A stretch of 64,000 nt of DNA from Okapia johnstoni. Taxonomy: Eukaryota; Chordata; Mammalia; Artiodactyla; Giraffidae. The notes below the pieces were generated by a model. It was given only the letters and a program-made list of their open reading frames with translations, ran no database searches and was not told the DNA's origin. Position 1 is the first letter of the stretch. Every line of letters begins with the position of its first letter. Position numbers and translations under genes: made by a program. The stretch is taken from positions 3,397,501 to 3,461,500 of the forward strand of contig JAGTYA010000026.1 of the NCBI GenBank assembly GCA_024291935.2, in the 5' to 3' direction. Shown here piece by piece: positions 53,996-64,000 of this stretch.

Positions 53996-54499
53996 GCGTG
54001 TGTGTGTCTCTCTATGTGTATGTATGTGTGTGTCTCTGTGTGTGTCTGTGTATGTATATGCGTGTCTGTGTGTCTGTGTGTCTCTCTGTGTGTATGTATG
54101 TGTGCATATCTCTGTGTGTATATGTGTGTATGTGTGTGTGTGTCTCTGTGTGTGTCTGTGTGTCTCTGTGTGTATCTGTATGTGTATGTGTGTGTGCATG
54201 TGTGCATAGGTATGTGTGTGTCTCTGTGTGTGTCTGTGTGTATGTATGTGTGTGTCTGTGTATGTCTCTGTGTGTATATCTCTGTATGTGTATGTGTGTG
54301 TGCGCGCGCATATGTGTGTGTATCTGTGTGTATACGTATATGTGTCTGTGTGTGTCTTTGTGTGTATGTGTGTGTCTGAGTGTGTATGTGTGTTTGTGTG
54401 TGTCTTTGTGTGTGTCTTTGTGTGTGTGTATGTATATGTGTGTCTGTGTGTGTCTGTGTGTGTCTGTGTGTGTGCGTCTGTGTGTGTGTATGTATTTGG
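53996..54499. repeat. ~500-bp TG-rich compound simple repeat
   Basis: Continuous mixture of (TG)n, TGTGTGTC, TATGTG and TGTCTCTG units with a short GCGCGC near 54302. On the ANO1 strand it is CA-rich. Long frames of Cys-Val or His-Thr composition cross it on both strands and are not genes. Confidence 0.98.
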
Positions 54500-54915
54500 C
54501 TAGCAGGTTCCTCTTCTCTCCATGTTTCATTCCCCAAACCGTCTTTAAAGATCAGGTGTGAACTTCACATAAAGAAGAAGAATGAACTTTTTCAAAGAGC
54601 AGAAGAGTTGCTGAGGAGGAATCTTTCTCTGGGTCTCCCTCCCACCCTGTCTGCCTCTATCTCCTTCTCTCAGGAGACTCTGGGGAGAAAGGGGACTTAG
54701 GGGCCAAGGTGGGCGCGGTGGCGGGTGTTGCCCAGGGTTGCAGAGAGCGGCTGAGGAGGCTGTGTCATTCCCACCCGGAACTCGCCCCACTCCTCAGTAG
54801 AACCAGGAGGTGCTCCCCAGTGGGGCTGCCCGAGGCTGCAGGCCGAGACCAGCTTCCTGGAAGGGGCCCCCGTGTGCGTGGCAGCTCAGCCGGTTGAGGT
54901 CCCCACGTCACTTAC
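54500..54915 (-). other. ANO1: ANO1 intron between TG-repeat and exon
   Basis: Unassigned; the sequence near the exon is single-copy-like. Confidence 0.5.
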
Positions 54916-54968
54916 GTTGATGATGACAGCAAGCTTCCCGACGCCTCTGAGGATATTGTACCAGATTC
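54916..54968 (-). CDS. ANO1: ANO1 short coding exon (53 bp)
   Basis: Acceptor AG at 54970-54969 after a C-rich tract; consensus donor GTAAGT from 54915. Its first two bases GA complete a Gly codon from the upstream exon, then it encodes IWYNILRGVGKLAVIIN and ends on a codon boundary. This is the linker and start of the second-last membrane segment. From memory, human has Ile where this has Val in RGVGK. Confidence 0.96.
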
Positions 54969-55392
54969 CTGGGGGAGGGGCGGAGAAGCACAGGTTCAAG
55001 ACCCTCTTGCCGGGGCTCTTAGTAACTTGAGCAAGCCCGTGGCAGGCTGGCCTTCGCAGGGGCCGGTCTGGCCCTCTTGTGGGGCAGGTCAGATCTGTGG
55101 TAACTGGGAGTCGTTTGGGGAGGGCTCGGGGTAGCCTGGCAAACGGCAGAGCCCACGGCTTGTACTGGCTCATCGGCTGTTTGTAAGTCAATTAGAGTCT
55201 CAGAGGGATGCTTAGAAACACCTGGTTCCCGGTTCTGAACAATCTGCCATGAAACTGTGTAAACTACTGATTGGTTTTTCTAGAGAGACAAAGATTCAAT
55301 TTAGATGTAGCTTCCCCCTCCCCGAAGAGTCCATGCAGCAGTAAGTAGAGATGGAATCCACAAAACTCGGTGTCCAGAAACTTTCACATACC
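54969..55392 (-). other. ANO1: ANO1 intron, nothing recognised
   Basis: No repeat named and no exon seen. Confidence 0.45.
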
Positions 55393-55905
55393 TCTAGTGG
55401 TGGGAGTGCCTGCTCTTTGGAAGGGAAGCGATGACAAACCTAGACGCATATCAAAAAGCAGAGAGACTACTTTGCCAACAAAGGTCCATACAGTCAAAGC
55501 TATGCTATTTCCAGTATTCATGTATGGTTGTGAGAGTTGGACCATAAAGAAGGTTGAGTTATGAAGAACTGATGCTTTTGAACTGTGGTGTTGGAGAAGA
55601 CTCTCAAAACACTCAATCCTAAAGGAAATCAATCCTGAATATTCATTGGAAGGACTGATGCTGAAGCTCCAATACTTTGGCCACCTAATGCGAAAAACTG
55701 ACTCATTGGAAAAGACCCTGATGCTGGGAAAGATTGAAGGCAAAAGGAGAATGGGGTGGCAGAGTATGAGATGGTTAGATAGCATCACCGACTCAATGGA
55801 CATGAGTTTGAGCAAGCTCTGAGAGATGGTGAAGGACAGGGAAGCCTGGTGTGCAGTCCATGGGGGTGTGCAGAGTCGGAGACAACTGAGTGACTGAACT
55901 ACGAC
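55393..55905 (+). mobile_element. BovB LINE 3' part (antisense in ANO1 intron)
   Basis: Forward BovB from the [12 protein letters not shown] segment through [15 protein letters not shown] (stop at 55560-55562 interrupts it) to the 3' end near 'agtcggagacaactgagtga'. Frameshifted. Confidence 0.92.
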
Positions 55906-56668
55906 GTGCTAGAAAAACCATACTTAGGGATAGGCCAGATGCCGAGCCAGAATCAGGAGCAAAGCCAAGGCTCCTAGCTAGGGAGGCCAGGGGCACATCC
56001 TGGGTATCACGACTGGATGGCAGTGAGATACAAACCATCCCAGTCTGGATACCCCCTTGCTCCATCACCAGGAGAAGCGAGGCTGTATCTAATCACAGGG
56101 GAATGTGGATGACCACACAGCACTTGGAGCATCTCCAGCTGCCCCACTGGCCTTGCTCCCAGCAGAGATGAGAACCAGGAAGCCCAGGAAGGAAGCCTGA
56201 GGGCCCAGAGTTGGCCTCGCTCCTTAGGGCCTCAAGGCTGCGACGCCTGGAAAGGGGCCCAACATCCCTGCCCACCCCTGTCCCCACCCTGATGGCATCT
56301 TATCAGGTCAGGAACACATCATCGTGGACTTGGGGCTGGAACTCTGTCCCACTCACCCTCTCCCCCTGCCCGGAGTCAGAGCTGAGATGATGACAACAGA
56401 AAGGGCTGGTGGGGACAGTGGCAGGGTGGGGGGGGTCTCCACCCAGGGCCCAGAGAGCTGTGCATGGGTGTTCCTGCTCTTGCAGTGAGTGCCCGTTTGC
56501 GGGGTGCATGCTGATGGTCGGCAGAGACAGCAGGAGTTCAGGCCCATGTGGCCCAGAATCGGGAAACCACTGGCTCAGACCCAGCCCCCAAACGCAGGTG
56601 TGAGGGTGGCTTCCCAGCCCTGGCCAGGGACCACTCCACGAGGGCAAGCATTTCCAGTGCCCCAAATA
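55906..56668 (-). other. ANO1: ANO1 intron, nothing recognised
   Basis: Mixed composition; no extra exon or named repeat. Confidence 0.45.
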
Positions 56669-56921
56669 CGGACCTTTGTTGGCAAAGGGATGTCTCTCCT
56701 TTTTAATGTGCTGTCTAAGTTTGTCTGGGAGAGTTTCCAAACTCTTTCGGAGCTTGCTCAAACTCATGTCCATTGAGCAGGTGATGCCACCCAACCATCT
56801 CATCCTCTGTCGCCCCCTTCTCCTCCTGCCCTCAATCTTTCCCAGCATCAGGGGCTTTTTCAATGAGTCGGCTCTTCACATCAGGTGGCCAAAGTATTGG
56901 AGCTTTAGCTTCAGCACTGGG
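56669..56921 (-). mobile_element. BovB LINE fragments in rearranged order
   Basis: 56669-56725 matches an internal BovB segment ('cctttgttggcaaagggatg', 'aatgtgctgtctaagtttgt'). 56738-56921 matches a segment that should precede it on the plus strand ('gagcttgctcaaactcatgt', 'caggtggccaaagtattgga'). The order is swapped compared with the copies at 39556 and 50337. Confidence 0.8.
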
Positions 56922-57056
56922 TAAGTGTTTGCTGAGTGACTATATGAGCGTAGAAAGTCCTTCCAACCAGACTCTTCACGCCCAAGCAGAGGTTGCCACA
57001 TCCAGGCGTGGGGGTGTTTCATCAGTCCTGCTACTTAAAAAATGTCTCTTGCTGTT

Positions 57057-57258
57057 GTTTACCCCTTTAGTCGTGTCCGACTCTTTGTGACCCCATGGAC
57101 TGTAGCCCACCAGGCTCCTCTGTCTATGGGGTTCTCCAGGCAAGAACACTGGAGTGGGTTGCCATTTCCTCCTCCAGGGATCTTCCCGATCCATGGATAG
57201 AAGCTATGTCTCCTGCATTGGCAGGTGGGTTCTTTACCACCGAGCCAGCGGGGAAGCC
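57057..57258 (-). mobile_element. Bov-tA SINE
   Basis: 'tagtcgtgtccgactctttg' to 'accgagccagcggggaagcc', reverse strand; same orientation as ANO1. Confidence 0.92.
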
Positions 57259-59194
57259 CCACAATGTCAATGGGTGTATACAAATTGGGATGATGTATTT
57301 TGTTAAAAATTTAGACTAGCTGCTTCTGCAAGAGCCTCAGCTTCCAGCTGGCATCTCCGTGACAACAGCGGGCGGCGGCTGGCAGTGGCGCCCCCTTCAG
57401 GCCACACCACGCACTGCAGCTCTCTCTGTACCAAGGCAACTCCCTTGATCACAAGGGGCCTCAAGAAATACATTTATCCAAACCCAGACCCTACTAAAGC
57501 GTGGAGAAGAAAACCCTCCAAGGGCTGGGTGTTTCAAGGGAACCGGGAACAGGCACTCCTGTCCACTCATTCATGGGGTCCCACACAATCTGAGCTTGAG
57601 AACTCTGAGGAGGGTGCTGGAGTGCTGGCCATTCCGGCAAGTTGAGGTCTCCGGGCAGGGGGCTCCCTTGGGAGGTGGCTCCTGAGCCCAGCAGGAGAAA
57701 ACGAGTCTGTCAATGAGCTGAGAGAGGTGACAGCAGGAAATGGGGATGGCGCGGGGGAGATGGCTGGGCCAGAGAGAGTGCTCCACGGTGGGGGACCGAG
57801 GCTGTCCGACACGTCCTGCGGTGTCTCTATGCCCAGGCCGATGGCTCTCTGTGTGACCCCCAGCCCAGAACCGCGGGCTCCAGGACGCCTGTCCCAGCCC
57901 ACGGGATAGGCCTCTGCTGGAGTCTTGACCCTCTGGGTTATTCGAGCTCACGCTGCGTGACGAGAACCACTGTCCTGACGACCTCTAGGTAAGTGCGAAG
58001 TGCTGACACTGCCTGGGCGAATCTCAGCCTCCTTCTGACATCTCGCAGGGCTCTGCCTCATTTCACCTGCCTTCTTCTTCAGCGCCGAGCCTGGTTTCGA
58101 AGAACAGTCTAGGGAGATATTCGGACGTGCCTGCCGGCTCACAGCTCCCCCGGAGCTGAATGCAGGAAGGGTTTCTCACCCGGAAGGCTCTGAAGAGGGA
58201 GCCCGAGAGAAGGAAGATGCTGGCCTTGGGTGAAAGGTCAGGCCTGGGATGCTGGAGCCGGCGCCCACATGCGCACGGGGCTGGGTCCCCTCGGCGACCC
58301 GTGGCGCCTCCCTCTCCGTGGCCGAGCGGAGCAGTGACGGCACTGGTGCTTCCTCCACAGGCTTCTGGCGCTCTGGGTGCAGGTCACGGGGGCTGCGGGG
58401 GCCCCTGTCCCTTCAGGGCCCCGCACGGATCACAGGAGGAACACAAAAGCCTCTTCAAGGAAAGGTTATGGTGGAGGAGCCCATGAACAAACCCAGATTA
58501 TGCTTCGACCAACGGGGCAGGAACCAGGAAGTCAGCAGCTGATCCGTAAACAGAGTCGCGCAGCCGTGAGCAGACCCCGAGGACGTGCTCCAAGCCCTGC
58601 TTGTGCTGGAATGACACCAGGGCCAGGGAGGGCTGGGGGTGGGGGGGCACATCCTGGGACTCGCTTCCATCCTGGGGGGCTGCAGGGTTTAGGGTGCTGC
58701 TGTGGGGCGTGGCAGCGGCTCTGCCAGGCACAGGATGCCAGAGCAAACAGTGGCCGCTGTGGACTCGCCTGGGGCCTCCGGGTGGCCGAGAATTGGGCCT
58801 TTGTAAGGAGCAAATGGCAGGAGTGGTGCTCTTTTCTTCACGGCCACTGGGCGGAGGCTCAGAATTCCCAAGGACCGTGCAGGGAGTGCCTGGCAGGCTG
58901 CCGTGTCCGCCCCGTCCACGCCGCAGGCCTGCCCTCGAGGAAGCGTGCCAGGAGGGGCTGAGGGCTTGAGCTCTCTGGTTCCAGCTCAGCTCTGCTCAGC
59001 ACCTGGCCTCAGTCTCCCCATCTGGAAAGTGGGATCGAGGATTCACCCCAGCGTCCTCAGCAGGCTCCTGGGGGACACAACAGCAAAAAGTCCCAGAGAA
59101 AGTCCAACATCAGACACGGCTCCCTAGGCCGTCCTCAGAGCAGGGCGTGGGGCACTTCAGAGAGCCCTGGGCTTCACGTCACCTCGATCTCGAG
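57259..59194 (-). other. ANO1: ANO1 intron, GC-rich, no exon seen
   Basis: Overlapping open frames of 60-190 codons on both strands, with no ANO1 homology and no splice bounding. A reverse MIR is likely at 58970-59045 (ctgctcagcacctggcctca, gtctccccatctggaaagtg). Confidence 0.5.
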
Positions 59195-59330
59195 GTTGCT
59201 GTTATTCAGTCGCTCAGCTGTGTCCGACTCTTCAACCCCATGGACGGCAGCACATCTCCCGGGCTTTGCTCAACTCATGCCCATTGAGTCGGTGACGCCC
59301 TCCAACCATCTCGTCCTCTGTCGTCGGGGG
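59195..59330 (-). mobile_element. BovB LINE 3' end fragment, internally deleted
   Basis: 'gctgttattcagtcgctcag', 'cttcaaccccatggacggca' and 'cattgagtcggtgacgccct'. A short stretch between the tail and the body is missing. Confidence 0.85.
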
Positions 59331-60175
59331 ATCTGCGAATCTGGCCGGTTGCCCAGAGCGGTGCCCGGCCTGTGTCTGGACGGCCCAGGAGGGAAGAACG
59401 GCTCTCACATGAGAAACTTCACCTTTTGGTGAGAATCCTGCACATCCCCTCACAGCCCACAGAGACGAGAACGTTTCCTTTCTGGCCCTGCATGGAAGCA
59501 TGAGCTGGGCTCTGACCCAGCACAGTGGCAAGCCCACTGCTCTGGACGGCTCTTCCCCAGCCCCGTGGCCCTTAGAGTCTAGGTGTGTGGGGCAGAGGCT
59601 CACTCCACAGCCACAGACGAGGCAGCATCAGGGACCCTGGGAGCCAGAGAATTCACATCCTTTTACATCCTTCAAAACCACAAAGTCTGGTGGAGAAGGC
59701 ATCTCTTTGCTGAGTCTTTACTGGTTGTCCGGGTGGCCCGGACAGGAAGGAGACTCAAGTGTCAAAATGCAGGGCGGTGACCTCTGTATGGGAGCTGAGC
59801 TCAGACGTCCCTCCTGGTGGAACAGCAAGTGTTCCTGGACCCTCTTAAGCTTGGGCCCGGCAAGTCACACCATGGATCCCAAGGCACAAATGTGAACCAG
59901 GTGAAATCACCAATATCTGAGCATGTTTGAATTGTGAAAATGGCAATTTCATCCAGTACAATCTGAGAAGGTGCACTGTGTAACGCAGAACTCCAGACGT
60001 CTCGGGGACTGATGGTGGGGAATTGGTGGTCCTGGCACCATCAGTCGGTGGGGGCCACACCACATGGAGCCCCAGCCAAGGAGTCCCTGGCCTGGGATGT
60101 GATGACCTAATGCCAAGGGCAGGAGAAGCTTTTGGAAGGAGTGATGATGACCCCGAATGTTTGCAAGATTATGTT
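59331..60175 (-). other. ANO1: ANO1 intron, nothing recognised
   Basis: No exon and no named repeat. Confidence 0.45.
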
Positions 60176-60371
60176 TGGGCTAGACAGTAAAGAGTCTGCC
60201 TGCTATGCAGGAGACTTGAGTTCAATCCCTGGGGTGGGAAGATCTCCTGGAGAAGGGAATGGCAACCCACTCCAGTATTCTTGCCTGGAGAATTCCGTGA
60301 AGAGAGTAGCCTGGCAGGCTACAGTCCATGCGGTTGCAAAAAGTTGGACACAACTGAGGAACTAACACAAA
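60176..60371 (+). mobile_element. Bov-tA SINE (antisense in ANO1 intron)
   Basis: Forward element, head slightly diverged ('gggctagacagtaaagagtc'), ending 'acacaactgaggaactaaca'. Confidence 0.9.
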
Positions 60372-61205
60372 GGTCCAACCCAAAGATCTGTCTCTCTGGT
60401 GTGCAGTCTTTAATTTGGTAGAATGACAGATAACACCCCTAACACACAATTCAATCTTGTTTATTTGGGAACCAGCACAGAACTGGCACAGGTGCTGTTC
60501 TAACTAAAATTGTATTCAATAGGAAATAAAACGAATACATTTTGTAATTTTCCATCTCATTTCAAGATAAAGTTCCAATAAAGGCTTTTGTTTTCACCCT
60601 GAAAATTGAATCCTGGTTTAAGGTGATTCTCTTTAAGATAAGATGGGCATTGTCCTTGCTGATGAGGGCTGGCTTTGGCTGAAGCATGCGTGGGTCTCTG
60701 AGCCCCGCTCACTAGATCCCCCCACTCCTAGACAGATGGGCACCCACGTCTGCTTCCATGCCTTTGGTGACAGGAAGCTCACCACTGTACAAGGAAGCTG
60801 GCTCCATTTTTGAGGTCTCTGACTATTCAAAAGTCATTCCCGATGTTCAGTGCACAGCCCCACAACCCCCAGTGCCTTAGTGACTTGGGGTTAAAAGGCC
60901 CCGGCTGCTCTTGACCCTGACCCGCCAGGCAGGTTACACAATGCTCTTCCTTCATCGGTAGAAGGGGGGCTCCCTCCTTCACCTTTTCTGTGATGTTAAA
61001 TGACTACATGATACACTGTGTAGGAAGACGCTTGCAGGGCAGCTGACACTGCCCTTCCCAGTGGTCTGGCTCTGTGCTCCGGGCTCACACAGACGTTTGG
61101 GGTGGGGCAGGGGTGCTGGGGACCAGCAGAGGGAATGCATCTCAGGGACCTGCTGGAGCAGCAGGCCTGGGAGACACCTAGTCATCCGAGACCTGAGTTC
61201 TTCCG
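60372..61205 (-). other. ANO1: ANO1 intron, nothing firmly recognised
   Basis: 60400-60640 is AT-rich and may be an old repeat. No exon was seen. Confidence 0.4.
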
Positions 61206-61605
61206 TAACGTTCTCCGTGGTGCACACATTTCAGGAGCTGGGAGTTGGGGTTCCCTAACGTTCTCCGTGGCCCGCACATCTCAGGAGTTGGGGGCTCAGG
61301 GTTCCCTAACGTTCTCCATGGCCCGCACATCTCAGGAGTTGAGGAGTCAGGGTTCCCTAACGTTCTCCGTGGCGCACACATCTCAGGAGCTGGGGGCTGG
61401 GGTTCCCTAATGTTCTCTGTGGCCCGCACATCTCAGGAGCTGGGGGCTTGGGGTTCCCTAATGTTCTCTGTGGCCCGCACATCTCACGAGCTGGGGGTCG
61501 GGGTTCCCTAACGTTCTCCATGGCCCACACATCTTAGGAGTTGGGGGTCGGGGTTCCCTAATGTTCTCTGTGGCCTGCACATCTCAGGAGTTGGGGGGTC
61601 GGGTG
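61206..61605. repeat. Minisatellite, eight copies of a 50-51-bp unit
   Basis: The unit begins 'taacgttctccgtggcccgc' and continues with 'acatctcaggagttgggggc'. Copies start at 61206, 61256, 61307, 61358, 61408, 61459, 61509 and 61559. Two sub-types alternate (taacgttctcc and taatgttctct). It lies in an ANO1 intron about 180 bp downstream of the exon donor at 61783. Frames are open across it in both directions, which follows from the unit lacking stops. Confidence 0.97.
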
Positions 61606-61783
61606 GGGTGCAGAGGGGCCGGAGTCCTGCATCTCCCCACGCCTGGCTCATGTCTGAGTCTCCCTCCAGGGCAGGTGCGGTGAGGAGTTGGGGCCCCACT
61701 TGGCCAGCTCTGCCTCTGGCTTCCGGGGAGTGGGATCCTTTCCCCAAACCCAGGGTCTCTGCTCCCAGGGCCCAGGCACTCAC

Positions 61784-61936
61784 CGATGTCCTTGGCTCTG
61801 ACGGCCACCGGCCTTCGGAGCTCGGTGACAAACTTTTTGGCGTCCAGGCGGATCTCAATGATGTTGTTCAGGAGCGCGAATAGCGGGGCCAGCGGGAAGG
61901 ATGCGACAAACAGGGTGACGAAGCCGAACTGGATGA
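61784..61936 (-). CDS. ANO1: ANO1 coding exon (calcium-site and pore region)
   Basis: 153 bp between acceptor CAG (61939-61937) and donor GTGAGT (from 61783). It begins with two bases of an Ile codon and ends with one base of a Gly codon completed by the 53-bp exon. It encodes [20 protein letters not shown], then [16 protein letters not shown] and [14 protein letters not shown]. The EIRLD segment carries the Glu and Asp four residues apart that I identify with mouse TMEM16A E734 and D738, two of the calcium ligands. Both are intact. The exon with the preceding EYMEM ligands is not in the window. Confidence 0.97.
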
Positions 61937-64000
61937 CTGCAGAGAGGGGTGGCGGTCAGCACGTGCGGCCCCTGGCCCAGCACAGCGGGACCCTCACCCT
62001 GGGCCAGATGGCGCCCTGCCTCCCGTGTGTGAGAGGGGATCTCGGGACAGGCCCCGCGGTCCTGGGTGACCCCAGGCCAGGAGGGGGATTCCAGGTTGTG
62101 CTCTGAACCTTGGCATTGCCTCTTGAATAATGGGTGTGTACTCACTTATAGTCTGATTGTGAAAAAATATACCAATGATGGGGAAAGGGTGCCTGTGAGC
62201 ACAAAGGCCCAGACTCAGTCACTCTGTGTCCGGGCGGGGAAGGGGCCTGAATGCCTCCTAGGACCCGGCGGTTGGGGGAGGCCGGCACCATCAGTGCGCC
62301 TCCAACAGCCCTCAGCGTCCACTCCATCAGGCCTCGGGGAGCCAGTGGGGGACCACCGTCTGCTGTCCCGGACAATCTCGCCCTTCTGCCTCATTCCCTC
62401 TATCTTTCTCGTCATCTTCATCATCAACCAGCCGACTCCGGGGCACCTTTGGCCTCCGAGGTTCTAGCCCACAGAGGCTCAGCTCCCAGGGAGGTCAGGG
62501 AAAGCTTGCTGAACGGAAGCGAGTGGGGGAAGTGGGTTCAGGGATTGTACAGCCAGATGCGGTCCAAGGGCACTCGGTGCCAGGCAGTAAACAAGGAAGC
62601 CAGCAGAATGTCACCTGGGCTGGCGGGCTGAGTGTGGCCATTGTTAGCGGATGGGCGGGTGGGACTCCGTGTGAGCCTTCATCCCGGCGCAGGGTCGCTG
62701 GCCCTGTGTGCCCCACAGGGGCTCTGTGGGGTGCTTCTGGGGGCAGTGGTCTTGTCTGAAGGCTCTGCAGATGGTGGCAGTGATGGAGGCCCCCCGGAGG
62801 GCCAGGGGCCACTCAGCCCTGAGGCTGCAGGTTCCCTGACTCCAGAGTGACACGGCCTCATCTTAGACAGACAGGATGGGGAAGGGCTGTGGAGGTGTGG
62901 GTGGGGTGGGGGAGAGGGCCAGTCAGGCCCAGCAGGGACTTGACTTCTTCCGCCCCATCCCAGCTGAGTCAGCCTGGAGGCGGAAACCAGCGGGCATGGG
63001 GTGGGCCACTCCTTGGTGGGCAGGGCGGGGCCTGTCCCAGGAATTTCATTTCACCAAACCTCAGAGGACCCTGAACTCTCCAGTCACGAGGAAAATGGAA
63101 ATCTGGGGAAACGACCGGCCACGGTCTCCCAGTTGATCACAGGTTGCAGTTCTCGGTGTCTATCTCCCATGGGCTCAGGCGGCTGGCAGTGGAGACCCTC
63201 CTCCAAGACCCAAGGATGAGTGTCAACAGGCAGGCAGGGGGCAGGCCTGGGTGGGTGGGGGGGTGCCCACAGGGCAGGGAGCTGCCCGCCTGCCTCTGGT
63301 TTAGCCCCTGGTTCAGCCTGGTGTCGATTCTGGGACAAAACGGAGGACCTCAGGGCACACCACCAGTGGTCTCCCTGTTGGGAGTCTCAGGGCTGTTTTT
63401 GCACTGTCATCTGAGAAGCTGGGAGGGACTCACTGACTGCCCATGGGGCTAGTGCAGGTACTACTAAACAGAACCGCTCCTGTGCTCCAAGGCCACCTGG
63501 CCCCAAGCACCTCACCCTGCAGAGCAGTCCCTGGCTGGCTTGCCCAGGTTAAAATGCAGAGTCCTGGGTTCCAGCCCAACTGACCAGGAATTGGCCCCGG
63601 GAACCCGCATTTGGGATAAGCTATCCACGGTGGTCAGGGGGCACAACACTTGGGAACCCCTCAACACGAGTCTCTGCCTTTGCCTGTCCATTCATTCAGC
63701 GAACACGCACTGAGCACCCACTGTATACCTGGACCTGTTCTAGGAGCAGGGGGTACAACAGTGAAGAGGAAAAAAAATCCAAAAGGCCGGCTTTCACAGA
63801 GCTTCAGCTCTACAGGAGAGACAGACAGAGGGGGACCGAGAGAGTGCCAGGGACTAGAGATGTCAGCTGTGGGGAGAAGAGAAGAGCAGGGGCCGGGCTG
63901 CCCCGTCACACACTGTGGGAAGATCGCTCTGGTGGGGGACGTTCTGAGCAGAGCCCTGGAGGAAAGGAGTGAGAGATGCACCAGAGGAGCGAATTTCAGG
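61937..64000 (-). other. ANO1: ANO1 intron running off the right edge
   Basis: I looked on the minus strand for the preceding exon (ending EYMEM plus one base) and did not find it. 63660-64000 ('tgagcacccactgtatacct', 'gaccgagagagtgccaggga') resembles an old L2/MIR-type remnant. The remainder is GC-rich and unassigned. Confidence 0.6.

Noticed and set aside
53857..54561. Open frames of up to 234 codons made of Cys-Val or His-Thr repeats
   Set aside because: They are translations of the TG/CA simple repeat.
61206..61605. Evenly spaced repeats suggesting a CRISPR-like array
   Set aside because: The repeats are contiguous units without unique spacers, and the DNA is vertebrate. It is a minisatellite.
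61937..64000. The ANO1 exon preceding 61784-61936
   Set aside because: I looked for a minus-strand exon ending in EYMEM plus one base of an Ile codon before a donor and did not find one. It is probably beyond the right edge.

Overview
This is a window of ruminant (Pecora: cattle, sheep, goat or deer type) nuclear DNA. The evidence is the density of ruminant-specific retroelements (BovB LINE fragments, Bov-tA/Bov-A SINEs, CHR-type tRNA-derived SINEs, bovine-type L1 3' ends) together with exons of two mammalian genes. I cannot tell the exact species. The gene order ANO1 - FADD on one strand matches the human 11q13 neighbourhood, here read on the minus strand.

Layout. 1-28 kb: intergenic DNA downstream of FADD, with no supported gene. 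It holds retroelements, old LTR-like/L2/MIR remnants, a (CA)n microsatellite, a ~50-bp minisatellite (26.8 kb), and an almost perfect 443-bp inverted repeat (14.43-15.63 kb). 28.5-31.7 kb: FADD, minus strand, two coding exons (31220-31507 and 29091-29434), with a CpG-rich promoter carrying ETS, TCTCGCGA and NRF1-like motifs. 31.7-42.8 kb: intergenic DNA between the FADD promoter and the ANO1 poly(A) site, almost entirely nested retroelements. 42.86-64 kb: the 3' part of ANO1 (TMEM16A calcium-activated chloride channel), minus strand. Five coding exons are visible (61784-61936, 54916-54968, 52849-53033, 46703-46808, 44560-44817), plus a 3' UTR ending near 42860. All exon phases join correctly. 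Upstream ANO1 exons lie beyond the right edge.

Most interesting points. (1) The exon-1 splice donor of FADD sits at the edge of a ~52-bp minisatellite that repeats the donor context five more times inside intron 1. This gives a ladder of near-identical candidate 5' splice sites, and the nearest would add 27 codons in frame. (2) FADD exon 1 as written carries a frameshift (net +2 or -1) just after Arg71, at the RxDL region of the death-effector domain; it is either an assembly error or a real lesion. (3) The 443-bp inverted repeat has arms identical at 441 positions and includes part of a SINE, so it is recent, homogenised, or artefactual. (4) In ANO1, the exon at 52849-53033 has a weak donor followed by a U-rich tract contributed by an antisense SINE, and the channel's C-terminal tail has become Ala/Pro-rich.

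The two genes are functionally unrelated neighbours: FADD is the adaptor linking death receptors to caspase-8/10, and ANO1 is a plasma-membrane chloride channel. I saw no bacterial, phage, CRISPR or other non-vertebrate system. Repeat family names are from memory of consensus sequences, and boundaries are approximate (about 5-20 bp) unless splice sites or target duplications fix them.
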